From Ilumatobacteraceae bacterium (GTDB lineage Bacteria; Actinomycetota; Acidimicrobiia; Acidimicrobiales; Ilumatobacteraceae): a DNA stretch of 59,665 nt. How positions within the stretch are numbered: the stretch's first letter is position 1; each line of letters begins with the position of its first letter. This document shows positions 25,613 to 34,097 of the stretch, in pieces. Position numbers and translations under genes: made by a program. The stretch is taken from the NCBI GenBank assembly GCA_013213745.1, contig JABSQH010000015.1, positions 1-59,665 on the forward strand, read 5' to 3'. Below the pieces are notes generated by a model, which made no database searches, was not told the origin of the DNA, and worked only from the letters and a program-made list of their open reading frames with translations.

Positions 25613-26476
25613 ATGCGGCCCGGTCTGTATCAGCAGGGCGTGGCGCTCACGGTCGAGTCGACGTTCGGGCTCGACGCGGCAACCGACCTCGGTGCATCTC
25701 CCGCCCCCGGGTTCGACGTCGACGCCGACATCGGCCTGCTCGTGGCGCTTGACGTGACAGCGGTGCGCCTGACCTTCGACTGGACCCGGCTGCAACCACA
25801 CCCCGAACGAGTCGACGCGGCGTGGATCGAGCGCTACGACGAGGTGCTCGCCGCGGCGGGCGCCGCTGGACTCGAGGTGTGGGCGTGTGCCCTCGATCGA
25901 GCCGTGCCGCAGTGGTTCGACAACGACGGCGGGGTCGCCGACGTCGAAACCCTCACCCGTCGATGGCCACGATGGTTCGAGATCGTCGTCGATCGCTGGG
26001 GCGATCGCATCGCTGGCTGGGTACCGTTCGACATCGTTCCGGCGGAAGCAGGGCAGGCGTGGACCGACACCCGCGGGATCCTGCGCGGCGCCACCGCTCC
26101 GGTCGTGTACTCGATCGACATCGCCGACCCCACCACCGATCCCGACGATGGGTCGATCGAGCAGCTTGCCGGTCCCGACCGGCCCGATGCCGATGCGCTG
26201 GCGATCGCCGGACCATGGACCGACGGAGCGCGGGCGGAGCGGAAGCTCACAGCGTTGGCCGAGATCGCCGACGTGGCCATCGCCCGCGCCGGTCTCAGCG
26301 AGCCGATGGTCGATGCCGCAGCGGACCTGCGCCGGGTCGTCGACGACGCTGCAGACGGCGAGGTGCCGCTGTTGGCGTGGTTCGCCGATCCATGGCGAAT
26401 CGCCGATGGTGACGCTCTTGTCGGTCGCGACGGTCAACCGACCGATGCGGCCGATACCTGCATGCGTCGACCGTAA
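25613..26476 (+). CDS. Degenerate GH1-like (beta/alpha)8 protein
   Basis: A 287-residue protein resembling the first half of family 1 glycosidases: GLLVALDVTAVRLTFDWTRLQP, a helix with ERYDEVLAAAGAAGLEV, AVPQWFDNDGG and WFEIVVDRWGDRIAGWV. At the place of the acid/base motif (T-x-N-E-P) it reads P-F-D-I-V (residues 138-142), so the catalytic Glu is missing. It is far shorter than the usual 440-480 residues. The C-terminus has WFADPWRIADGD, similar to GH1 tails. It is probably non-catalytic, perhaps a binding or regulatory protein. It lies between the cyclase and ureohydrolase genes with short gaps. Confidence 0.65.
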   Translation: MRPGLYQQGVALTVESTFGLDAATDLGASPAPGFDVDADIGLLVALDVTAVRLTFDWTRLQPHPERVDAAWIERYDEVLAAAGAAGLEVWACALDRAVPQWFDNDGGVADVETLTRRWPRWFEIVVDRWGDRIAGWVPFDIVPAEAGQAWTDTRGILRGATAPVVYSIDIADPTTDPDDGSIEQLAGPDRPDADALAIAGPWTDGARAERKLTALAEIADVAIARAGLSEPMVDAAADLRRVVDDAADGEVPLLAWFADPWRIADGDALVGRDGQPTDAADTCMRRP

Positions 26477-26485
26477 GGTGACACC

Positions 26486-27415
26486 GTGGACGCACATCCC
26501 CAGCCGCTCGGCGGCAACGAGATGCCTCGCTTCGGAGGGATCGCGACCTACATGCGGCTCCCCGGTACCAGCCGGCTCGCCGATCTGGACGTCGCCGTGG
26601 TCGGCGTGCCCTTCGACCTCGGCACATCCAATCGACCGGGGGCACGCTTCGGCCCGCGCGCGATCCGCGCCGAGTCGGTGCTCATCCGGCCGTACAACAT
26701 GGCCACCCGCGCCGCGCCGTTCGACCGGCTGCGCATCGACGACGTCGGTGACGTGGCCACCAATGCGTTCAACCTCGCCGACTCGGTGGCGCGCATCGAG
26801 GAGTACTACGACGACCTGACGACGCACGATGTGCGTCCGCTGTCGATCGGTGGCGACCACACGATCGTGCTCCCGATCCTGCGGGCCCTGGCGCGTCGAC
26901 ACGGACCCCTTGGTGTGGTCCATGTCGACGCTCACACCGACATCAACGATGCGATGTTCGGCGAGCGCATCACCCACGGCACCCCGTTTCGTCGGGCCGT
27001 CGAAGAGGACCTGCTCGATGGTGAACGCGTCGTGCAGATCGGTGTGCGGGCGACCGGCTACGCCGCCGACGACTTCGACTGGTCGCGCCAACAGGGCTTC
27101 CGCGTCGTGCAGGTAGAAGAGTGTTGGCACCGGTCGCTGACCCCGCTCATGGCGGAGGTGCGCGAACAACTCGCCGGTGGGCCCGTGTACATCAGCTTCG
27201 ACATCGACGGTCTCGATCCGGCGTTCGCACCAGGAACGGGAACACCAGAAATCGGTGGCCTCACAGTGCCGCAGGCGCTGGAGATCATCCGCGGCTGCGC
27301 CGGCCTGCCAATCGTCGGCGCCGACCTGGTCGAGGTCGCCCCGATCTACGACACCTCCGGCGCCACCGCCCTCACCGCCGCCAACCTGCTCTACGAGATC
27401 CTCTGCGTCCTGTAA
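26486..27415 (+). CDS. speB: Ureohydrolase, agmatinase-like
   Basis: A 309-residue arginase/agmatinase-family enzyme with the complete binuclear manganese site: H125 (GGDH), D148/H150/D152 (VDAHTD), D239 and D241 (SFDIDGLDP). It would cleave agmatine or another guanidino compound to urea plus an amine. Guanidinobutyrase or a related activity is equally possible from sequence. The GTG at 26486 follows AAGGTG; an ATG at 26522 is the alternative. Its stop codon lies in a 39-bp palindrome. Confidence 0.88.
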   Translation: MDAHPQPLGGNEMPRFGGIATYMRLPGTSRLADLDVAVVGVPFDLGTSNRPGARFGPRAIRAESVLIRPYNMATRAAPFDRLRIDDVGDVATNAFNLADSVARIEEYYDDLTTHDVRPLSIGGDHTIVLPILRALARRHGPLGVVHVDAHTDINDAMFGERITHGTPFRRAVEEDLLDGERVVQIGVRATGYAADDFDWSRQQGFRVVQVEECWHRSLTPLMAEVREQLAGGPVYISFDIDGLDPAFAPGTGTPEIGGLTVPQALEIIRGCAGLPIVGADLVEVAPIYDTSGATALTAANLLYEILCVL

Positions 27416-27446
27416 CGCATCGTCTCAGAGACGATGCGTTACAGGA
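27408..27446. terminator. 39-bp palindrome containing both convergent stop codons
   Basis: Arms 27408-27426 and 27428-27446 are perfectly complementary with a single central A. The speB TAA (27413-27415) lies in the left arm and the amidase TAA (27439-27441) in the right arm, and both genes end with the codons CTG TAA. It should form a strong bidirectional terminator hairpin. Confidence 0.8.
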
Positions 27447-28758
27447 GTGCGGCGATGGCGAGGAGGCGTCGCTCGCTCCCCCAGGGCGCGGCGAGTTGGA
27501 CGCTGCCCGGACGTTGCGCAGTCGGTCCTTGCACCGGCACCGCCAGTGCCGGCCATCCCGCCAGGTTGAACGCGTAGCTGAATGGGAACCACTCGCCGTT
27601 GCGTTCGGCGTACACCTCGAGGTCGCCCGATGCGCCGTCGAGGAACCCGAGGGGAATCGTGGCGCGGGCGATCGTCGGCGTGAGCAACGCGTCGAAGCCG
27701 TCGACCGCCGCAGCGAGTTGGACGGCGACATGACCCTGGGCGATCTGCGCCTGCGTGACATCGTCGACGGTCAGTTGGCGAGCAGCATCGACGATCGCCC
27801 GCGTCGCCGGCTCGAGCGATTCGTCCGCCGATCGTCCGGTGGCCACGACGAGCCGGTCGACGTCGGCTGCGACCCAGCGGGCGAACAACGCCGGGAACGT
27901 GGCGAACAGTGCGGCATCGTCGATCGGCTGCGACACCGCCACGACCTCGTGCCCGCGCGCCTCGAGCGTCGCGGCCGCTCGCCCGACCGCCGCTGCAACT
28001 TCGGAGTCGACTACTCCCCCGCCCCAATGGTCCGCGCTGATCGCGATCCGCAGCGGGCGGTCGGTGGGCGGTACGTCGAGGTACGGACCCTCGCCGAGCA
28101 CGTCGAGCGCAAGCGCGGCGTCGCGCACGGTCCGACACACCACGAACTCCTCGGCGATCCCACCCCAGCCGCCGTCGGGCCACGGCACGCGACGACGACT
28201 CGGCTTGAGCCCGACCAATCCGCACGCAGCGGCGGGAATGCGGATCGAACCGGCGCAGTCGCTGGCATGGGCCAGTGGCACGACGCCGGCGGCAACCGCC
28301 GCTGCGGCACCCCCCGACGAACCACCCGGCGACACCGACGGATCGAGCGGGTTGACCGTCACACCGAACGCCTGCGACTCGGTCGATCCGTGCTGGATCA
28401 GCTCGGGTACGGCCGTGCGCCCGAGGACTTGCGCACCCGCGCCGCGCAGACGCTCGAAGTAGGGGCTGGTGCGAGCAGCACGCACTCCCCGGGCCAACCG
28501 CGATCCCATTTCGACGAGCCGGCCGGACTCGGTCGAGCCGTAGTCCTTGCGCAGGATCGGCACCCCGGCCAGCGGCCCGTCGACCCCGGTGACCGGATCG
28601 GGATCGTCGTACCACTCGACGATGGCGTGGATCGTCGCATCCGTGGCCCGGTGACATCGACCGGCGAGGTCGCGCAGCTCGTCGGCGGTTGTTGCCCGGC
28701 TGCGCACCGAGGCGGCCAACAATGTGGCGTCGGCGGCGATGTACTCGTCGAGGTTCAC
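27439..28758 (-). CDS. Amidase-signature enzyme, candidate indole-3-acetamide hydrolase
   Basis: A 439-residue amidase-signature hydrolase with the full Ser-Ser-Lys triad: K71 (PILRKDYG), cis-Ser S147 (SPGGSSGG) and nucleophile S171 (DCAGSIRIPA). It hydrolyses an amide to acid and ammonia. It is 53 bp downstream of an IaaM-like monooxygenase that would make an arylacetamide, so indole-3-acetamide or phenylacetamide is the inferred substrate. The GTG start lies in the first of three 17-bp tandem repeats. Sequence alone does not separate IaaH from other amidases. Confidence 0.85.
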   Translation of the reverse strand: MNLDEYIAADATLLAASVRSRATTADELRDLAGRCHRATDATIHAIVEWYDDPDPVTGVDGPLAGVPILRKDYGSTESGRLVEMGSRLARGVRAARTSPYFERLRGAGAQVLGRTAVPELIQHGSTESQAFGVTVNPLDPSVSPGGSSGGAAAAVAAGVVPLAHASDCAGSIRIPAAACGLVGLKPSRRRVPWPDGGWGGIAEEFVVCRTVRDAALALDVLGEGPYLDVPPTDRPLRIAISADHWGGGVVDSEVAAAVGRAAATLEARGHEVVAVSQPIDDAALFATFPALFARWVAADVDRLVVATGRSADESLEPATRAIVDAARQLTVDDVTQAQIAQGHVAVQLAAAVDGFDALLTPTIARATIPLGFLDGASGDLEVYAERNGEWFPFSYAFNLAGWPALAVPVQGPTAQRPGSVQLAAPWGSERRLLAIAALL

Positions 28759-28804
28759 GGTTGGTCGCAGTTCACGGTTGGTCGCAGTTCACGGTTGGTC
28801 GCAA
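28754..28804. repeat. Three 17-bp tandem repeats spanning the amidase start
   Basis: A 17-bp unit (TTCACGGTTGGTCGCAG on the plus strand) begins at 28754, 28771 and 28788. Each copy places a GTGAAC on the minus strand; only the innermost copy's GTG (28758-28756) is in frame with the amidase. The repeats fill the gap to the monooxygenase gene and look like slipped-strand expansion. Confidence 0.85.
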
Positions 28805-28811
28805 GATCTGG

Positions 28812-30464
28812 TCAGTCGGGCAGTGCGAGCGGCGCCCGCTCGTCCCAGACGTCACCAGGGCCGGGATTGTCGTCGTGTGACCGCCCTTCGAATCGACGAG
28901 CGATGCCCCACACCGCGTTGAGCGCAGTCTGCACGGCCCCCTCCGCCCACCCCGGAGTCCACGAGACGTCGTCGCCGGCGAGGAAGAGCCCGCGCTCGGC
29001 AGCGGGCAACTCGTCCTGCAGAAAGTGCCGGTACATGCGGTGGTTGTAGCGGTAGTGACCCGGCAGCGCCCCTTTGAACGCTCCCAAGAAGTTGGGGTCG
29101 GCTTCCCACGAGATGGTGATCGGGTCACCGACGATGTGATCGCGCAGGCCGGCGTTGGGATAGATCCGTTCGAGCGTCCCGATCGCAAGCGCTGCGCGTT
29201 GTTCAGCCGACTTCGGCAGCACCTTCATCGCATCGCCCATCCAGGCGTAGGTCAAGCAGATGACCGCAGGCTCGTCAGGCCCGTTGTCGAACAGATACGT
29301 GCCCCGCGTGTTCCGATCGGTCAGCGTCATCGACATCAGTGGGCGACCGGTCGTCGGGTCGATGTCGTTCCAGAACGGTCGATCGACCATCACGAACGTC
29401 TTCGACGACTGCGTGTACTTGGTGCGATCGAGCGCCATCCAGACGTCCTGCGACAACAGTGACTCCTCGACGTCGATATTCGTGGTCAACAGCCAGCTCT
29501 GGCAGGTCACGAGCACTGCGTCGAACGACTCGGCATCGCCCCATCGGTCGACCACCTCCACACGATCGCCGTCGCGGCGGATGGCGCGCACCCCGGGCCG
29601 TGTGGCACGGCCAGGATGGAGATCGGCGACCGAGGTCGCCGCAGGCCAATGCGCTGGATGCTCGACCGGCAGTTCCCACAGACGCCTCGGAACCTGTTCG
29701 GCGCCACCGACGATGAGGTGTTGATCTTCCTCGAAGTCGCACATCACGACGCGCAAGATCTCGAGCATCGAGTTCGGGAAGTCGGCGTCCCAGCCCCCGG
29801 TACCGAACCCGACCTGGCCGAACACCTCGCGGTGGCGGTAGCTGAGCGAGCGGAACGCTTCGGACGTCGCAACGAAGTCGTAGAACGTTCGATCGTCCCA
29901 CCGGGTGACGATCGGGTGCCAGATATCGGCCACGGCGACATGGTCCCGGCGGCGCATCGCATCTTGGATCTCCAGCAGCGAAGCGTGCCGACGGACCGCA
30001 TCGTCCCACGCCGTCGCGACCTCGCGGAACAGCGGTGGGAGATCGTCGAGGGTGCGGGCGAAGTGCGATTGCCCCGCAAGGTCGATCAGCGTTGTCGGCG
30101 CAGCAGGTGTCAGCGGGTTGGGAAACGGTCGGGTCGCCAAACCGCACCGGTCGGCATAGTGGAAGAACGTCGCACCCGAGCGCGGGAAACGCATGCCCCC
30201 GAGTTCCGCGACCGCGCCGATGCCCCCGCCGAAGCGTTCCGATCGGAGCCGACCACCGAGGCGACCGATCTCGTACACGACCGGTCGCAGTCCGAGCCGA
30301 ACGAGCTCGTGGGCCGCAACGAGTCCGGCGATCCCTCCGCCGACCACCGCCACTGCGGTGCCGTGCGCGTCCGCTGGGATCACGCCGGTGCCAGCAGGGT
30401 GGGTCACCCATTCGTGGAAGTCGAACGGGAAATCCGGACCGAATGCGCGCAACACGGCGGTCAC
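28812..30464 (-). CDS. iaaM: Tryptophan 2-monooxygenase-like flavoprotein (IaaM-type)
   Basis: A 550-residue FAD amine-oxidase-family enzyme with the dinucleotide fold GGGIAGLVAAHEL (from residue 42) and GGRLRSERF. It resembles Pseudomonas IaaM over its whole length rather than generic monoamine oxidases: AELGGMRFPRSGATFFHY, TFYDFV, MLEILRVV, SSKTFVMVDRPFW, CLTYAWMGDA, LGAFKG and GLFLAGDD...GWAEGAVQTALN. Residues R92, K355, Y406 and W453 match, from memory of the literature, the substrate-site R98, K365, Y413 and W466 of the Pseudomonas enzyme. The expected reaction is oxidative decarboxylation of Trp (or Phe) to the amide. It is followed by an amidase gene. Confidence 0.8.
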   Translation of the reverse strand: MTAVLRAFGPDFPFDFHEWVTHPAGTGVIPADAHGTAVAVVGGGIAGLVAAHELVRLGLRPVVYEIGRLGGRLRSERFGGGIGAVAELGGMRFPRSGATFFHYADRCGLATRPFPNPLTPAAPTTLIDLAGQSHFARTLDDLPPLFREVATAWDDAVRRHASLLEIQDAMRRRDHVAVADIWHPIVTRWDDRTFYDFVATSEAFRSLSYRHREVFGQVGFGTGGWDADFPNSMLEILRVVMCDFEEDQHLIVGGAEQVPRRLWELPVEHPAHWPAATSVADLHPGRATRPGVRAIRRDGDRVEVVDRWGDAESFDAVLVTCQSWLLTTNIDVEESLLSQDVWMALDRTKYTQSSKTFVMVDRPFWNDIDPTTGRPLMSMTLTDRNTRGTYLFDNGPDEPAVICLTYAWMGDAMKVLPKSAEQRAALAIGTLERIYPNAGLRDHIVGDPITISWEADPNFLGAFKGALPGHYRYNHRMYRHFLQDELPAAERGLFLAGDDVSWTPGWAEGAVQTALNAVWGIARRFEGRSHDDNPGPGDVWDERAPLALPD

Positions 30465-30506
30465 GCTATGTCGGCCGAAACTGGCGCGCGGACGTCGGGG
30501 TGCAGA

Positions 30507-31925
30507 TCAGGTGCGCCCGCGGTAGGTCGCCTGCGCGCCTGCGGCGTCTTTGTTGAGGCGCTTGCTGAGATGCAAGCCCTCGAGCACGAACTCGACTGCG
30601 GCACCAACCGCGGCGGGTGACTCGTCGCCACCGGCGAGTGAGTTCACGGGATCGCGCAAGGCGGGCACTTCGTCGACCAGCTGCGCCAGGTCGGCACTCG
30701 ACACCGACTCGCCGGTGTGGGCGACGACACCCTCCTCGAAGGCGTCGACCACCGCACGCGTGAGCTCCGGTGGAACGACGTCTTTGAACACGGTCAACAC
30801 CGAGCCCTTCACGAGGTTGTCCATGATCGCCCCCTCACGCCCTTCTTCAAGTGTCTCGATCTCAATCTTGCCCATCGAGCTTGCGGCGAGGGCATCGAGG
30901 TCGTCGACGCGCGCGACGATCGAGCGCTCGCCGTTGCGCAACCCGCGTCGCAACGCGTTCGCGGCCAGCGCCTCATAGTTGCTCACGCTGAGCCGCACGC
31001 TGACCCCACTGCGCTGGTTGACCTGATTGCTCGACCGCGCCATGTGCGAGAACGTCGCCACCACATCAGCCAGATACTCGGGCACGTCGACCCGTACATC
31101 GCCGGCAGCGGTCGACACGTCGAGCGGGGTTGCTTCCTGCCGCATGATCTCGACTTCGGTGTCGACCTCGAGCGGATAGTGGGTGCGGATTTGCGAACCG
31201 AACCGGTCCTTGAGCGGAGTGATGATCCGACCACGATTCGTGTAGTCCTCGGGGTTGGCCGACGCCAACAGCATCACGTCGAGTGGCAAGCGAATCTTGT
31301 AGCCACGCACCTGGACGTCGCGTTCTTCGAGCACGTTGAGCATGCCCACCTGGATCCGCTCGGCGAGGTCGGGCAGCTCGTTGATGGCGAAGATGCCGCG
31401 ATTGGTACGCGGCACCAGCCCGTAGTGCAAGGTCAGCTCGTCTGAGAGGTACCGGCCCTCGGCCACCTTGATCGGATCGACCTCGCCGATCAGGTCGGCG
31501 ATCGACGTGTCGGGAGTGGCCAGTTTTTCGCCGAATCGTTGGTCGCGGTGGACCCATGCGATCGGCGTTGCATCGCCCATCTCTTCCACCAGGTCGCGGG
31601 CCTGTTTCGACACCGGCGCGTACGGATCGTCGTTGATCTCGCTACCGGCGACGATCGGCATCCACTCGTCGAGCAGACCGGTCAACGACCGGATCATGCG
31701 CGTCTTGGCTTGCCCACGCTCGCCCAGAAAGATCACGTCGTGGCCGGCGAGCAGCGCGTTTTCGAGCTGCGGCATGACCGTGTCTTCGTAGCCGGCCACG
31801 CCGGCGAACAACGGCTCGCCGTTGGCCACCCGTTCGATGGCGTGCTCTCGGACCTCTTGTTTCACGGGCCGAGAAACCCAGCCCGAGGAGCGGAGATCGC
31901 CGAGGGTGCTTGGACGAGCGGTCAT
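30507..31925 (-). CDS. Magnesium-chelatase-like/MoxR AAA+ ATPase
   Basis: A 472-residue AAA+ protein with Walker A GERGQAKT (residues 68-75), a Walker B-like FAINELPDL, sensor segment LLASANPEDYTNRGRIITPLKDRF and a helical C-terminus. It belongs to the group paired with VWA proteins, in which the ATPase is thought to remodel or load metal onto client proteins through the VWA partner. That partner is encoded at 22939-24963, not adjacent. The gene is 42 bp from the monooxygenase and diverges from GH2. Confidence 0.86.
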   Translation of the reverse strand: MTARPSTLGDLRSSGWVSRPVKQEVREHAIERVANGEPLFAGVAGYEDTVMPQLENALLAGHDVIFLGERGQAKTRMIRSLTGLLDEWMPIVAGSEINDDPYAPVSKQARDLVEEMGDATPIAWVHRDQRFGEKLATPDTSIADLIGEVDPIKVAEGRYLSDELTLHYGLVPRTNRGIFAINELPDLAERIQVGMLNVLEERDVQVRGYKIRLPLDVMLLASANPEDYTNRGRIITPLKDRFGSQIRTHYPLEVDTEVEIMRQEATPLDVSTAAGDVRVDVPEYLADVVATFSHMARSSNQVNQRSGVSVRLSVSNYEALAANALRRGLRNGERSIVARVDDLDALAASSMGKIEIETLEEGREGAIMDNLVKGSVLTVFKDVVPPELTRAVVDAFEEGVVAHTGESVSSADLAQLVDEVPALRDPVNSLAGGDESPAAVGAAVEFVLEGLHLSKRLNKDAAGAQATYRGRT

Positions 31926-31989
31926 GTAGCGAACCTAGCGCCGCGGCGACGGGACCGTGCTGCGGAGCGCGTGGGTACGCTCGGCCTCG

Positions 31990-34068
31990 ATGGAGCTGTG
32001 CGCGGACTGGTTCGCGGTCGTGGCCGACGACGACGTCCGCCGTCACGGGCTGGCGGATGATCCGCGCGCTGAGCAATTCGATTGGCGCCCGATCGATGTT
32101 CCGGGACACTGGGAGAACTCGGACGGCTTCGCCGGGAGTTCCGGGCCGTTGATGTATCGGCACCGATTCCACGCACCGCCGCCTGCTGACGGCCGCCGCC
32201 GTTGGCTCACCCTCGATGGCGTCATGTACCAGGCCGACGTATGGCTCGACGGCGCATACCTCGGCGATCCCGAGGGGTACTTCGGCCCACACAGCTTCGA
32301 CATCACCGCCTTGAGTCAGCTGGGCGACGAGCACGTCCTCGCAGTCGAGGTCACGTGCTCGCCCCAGTCGCACAACGGCCGACGTAATCTCACCGGCGCG
32401 CTCCAACCCGACCTCGACGCGCCGAACCCTGGCGGGTTGTGGCGGCCGGTCGTGGTGTACGACACCGGCCCGGTGCGCATCGATCGGTTGCGCGTGTTGT
32501 GCCGAGATGCCGATGACCGCCGGGCGCATCTGCGGTTGCTCGCCCGTGTCGACAGCGACCGCCAACGAACCGTCACCGTCCGCACGAGCGTGACCGGCGC
32601 AGCTGACGCCGGCGACGAGCGGGACTTCACGGTCGCCGCCGGCGTGAACGAGATCGAGTGGACGCTCGACATCACCGACCCGCAACTGTGGTGGCCACGC
32701 ACACTCGGTGAGCAAGCGTTGGCGACCGTGGCGGTCGAAGTACTCGTCGACGGGCAGTGCAGCGACCGGCGAGAGCGGCGGACAGGGCTGCGGCAGGTCG
32801 ACTGGGACAACTGGGTGTGCTCAGTCAACGGCGAGCGGCTCTTCCTGAAAGGTGCCACGATCGACCCGCGACCGACGGCGCTCGGCGATCCCGCCGCACC
32901 GGACGCAGCGATCAATACGGCGACCACGCTCGGGCTCGACGCGCTCCGCTTCGCCGGGTACATCGCCGACCGCCGCTGGTATGCGGCAGCCGACGAGGCC
33001 GGGCTGGTCGTTCTGCAGGACTTTCCGTTGCAAGGGGGGCATGCCCGCAGCGTTCGCGCACAGGCCGTCGAGCAGGCTCGCGCCGCGGTCGATCACCTTG
33101 CGCACCACCCGTGCGTGGTGATGTGGTCGGCTCACAACAACCCGGTGCCGACGGCATCGTCGACGGGCGATCGGCGCCGTCTTGCGGTCACCGCCGGTCG
33201 GCAGCTGCCGTCATGGAACAAGACGGTGCTGGATCGTTGGGTGAAGCGGGCGCTCGAAGATGCCGATCCGACCCGTCTGACGATCGCCCACAGCGGCGTC
33301 GTCGCCCACCTACCGCAACTCGATGGCACCGATGGCCACCTGTCGTACGGCTGGTCGTATGGCGCGATCGACGACCTCGGTCGGCGCGCTCGCCGCCAAC
33401 CCCGCAGCGTCCGCTTCGTGAGCGAGTTCGGGGCCGCGTCGGCGGGGAATGCGACCGAACGGCGCGCGCTGACCGCCGTCGGCGGCCCGGGAGCCGAGTT
33501 GCTGGCCCAGCACTTCGACCCGGCGCGGTTCACGACCGACGCCGAGTGGCGCAACGCCACCCAGGCCTACCAAGCCGAGCTCCTCCGTCGACAGATCGAG
33601 ACGCTGCGCAAGCTCAAGTTCCAACCGACCGGCGGGTTCAGTTTCGCCACACTGTTCGACACCGCACCGATCGGGTTCGGTGTGGTCGACAACGACGGCG
33701 CGCCGAAGGCCGCCTTCGAGTCGGTACGCGCCGCGTGCGCACCGTTGATCGTGGTCGCCGAGCCGCTCCCGACGGCGCCGGTCCCCGGACGACTGGTGCG
33801 CGTCGACGTGCACGCCGTGAACGCAGAGCGGGCACCGGTCGAGGGGGTCACGCTGGAGGCTGTGCTCACGTGGCCGGCGGGTTCGAGGCGATGGCAGTTC
33901 GGTGGCGTTCTCCCCGCAGACGAGGTCGTGCTCATCGGCAGGGTGCAATTCGATGTTCCCGCGCTCACCTACGGCGATGAGCTGGCCTTGACGCTGACGC
34001 TGACCACGCCAACAGGTGCGCTCACACCGTTGGCGACGAACCGTTATGTCACTTGCGCCAGGTCGTGA
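31990..34068 (+). CDS. Glycoside hydrolase family 2 protein lacking the acid/base Glu
   Basis: A 692-residue GH2-type protein with an N-terminal jelly-roll (PLMYRHRF, LDGVMYQADVWLDGAYLG), an immunoglobulin-like domain (IEWTLDITDPQLWWPRTLG), a TIM barrel and a C-terminal beta domain. The nucleophile E479 is present (VSEFG). At the acid/base site, normally N-E-P after HPCVVMWSAH, this protein has N-N-P, so residue 384 is Asn instead of Glu. No signal peptide is seen. It resembles beta-mannosidase/galactosidase relatives, but hydrolytic activity is doubtful. The ATG at 31990 is preferred over an upstream GTG. Confidence 0.8.
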   Translation: MELCADWFAVVADDDVRRHGLADDPRAEQFDWRPIDVPGHWENSDGFAGSSGPLMYRHRFHAPPPADGRRRWLTLDGVMYQADVWLDGAYLGDPEGYFGPHSFDITALSQLGDEHVLAVEVTCSPQSHNGRRNLTGALQPDLDAPNPGGLWRPVVVYDTGPVRIDRLRVLCRDADDRRAHLRLLARVDSDRQRTVTVRTSVTGAADAGDERDFTVAAGVNEIEWTLDITDPQLWWPRTLGEQALATVAVEVLVDGQCSDRRERRTGLRQVDWDNWVCSVNGERLFLKGATIDPRPTALGDPAAPDAAINTATTLGLDALRFAGYIADRRWYAAADEAGLVVLQDFPLQGGHARSVRAQAVEQARAAVDHLAHHPCVVMWSAHNNPVPTASSTGDRRRLAVTAGRQLPSWNKTVLDRWVKRALEDADPTRLTIAHSGVVAHLPQLDGTDGHLSYGWSYGAIDDLGRRARRQPRSVRFVSEFGAASAGNATERRALTAVGGPGAELLAQHFDPARFTTDAEWRNATQAYQAELLRRQIETLRKLKFQPTGGFSFATLFDTAPIGFGVVDNDGAPKAAFESVRAACAPLIVVAEPLPTAPVPGRLVRVDVHAVNAERAPVEGVTLEAVLTWPAGSRRWQFGGVLPADEVVLIGRVQFDVPALTYGDELALTLTLTTPTGALTPLATNRYVTCARS

Positions 34069-34097
34069 TCAACGACTTGGTGATCGAGACGGGACGG

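Noticed and set aside
28754-28804. The TTCACGG repeats as a PHO box
   Set aside because: The period is 17 bp rather than 11, and the core lacks the GTTCACC consensus in register.
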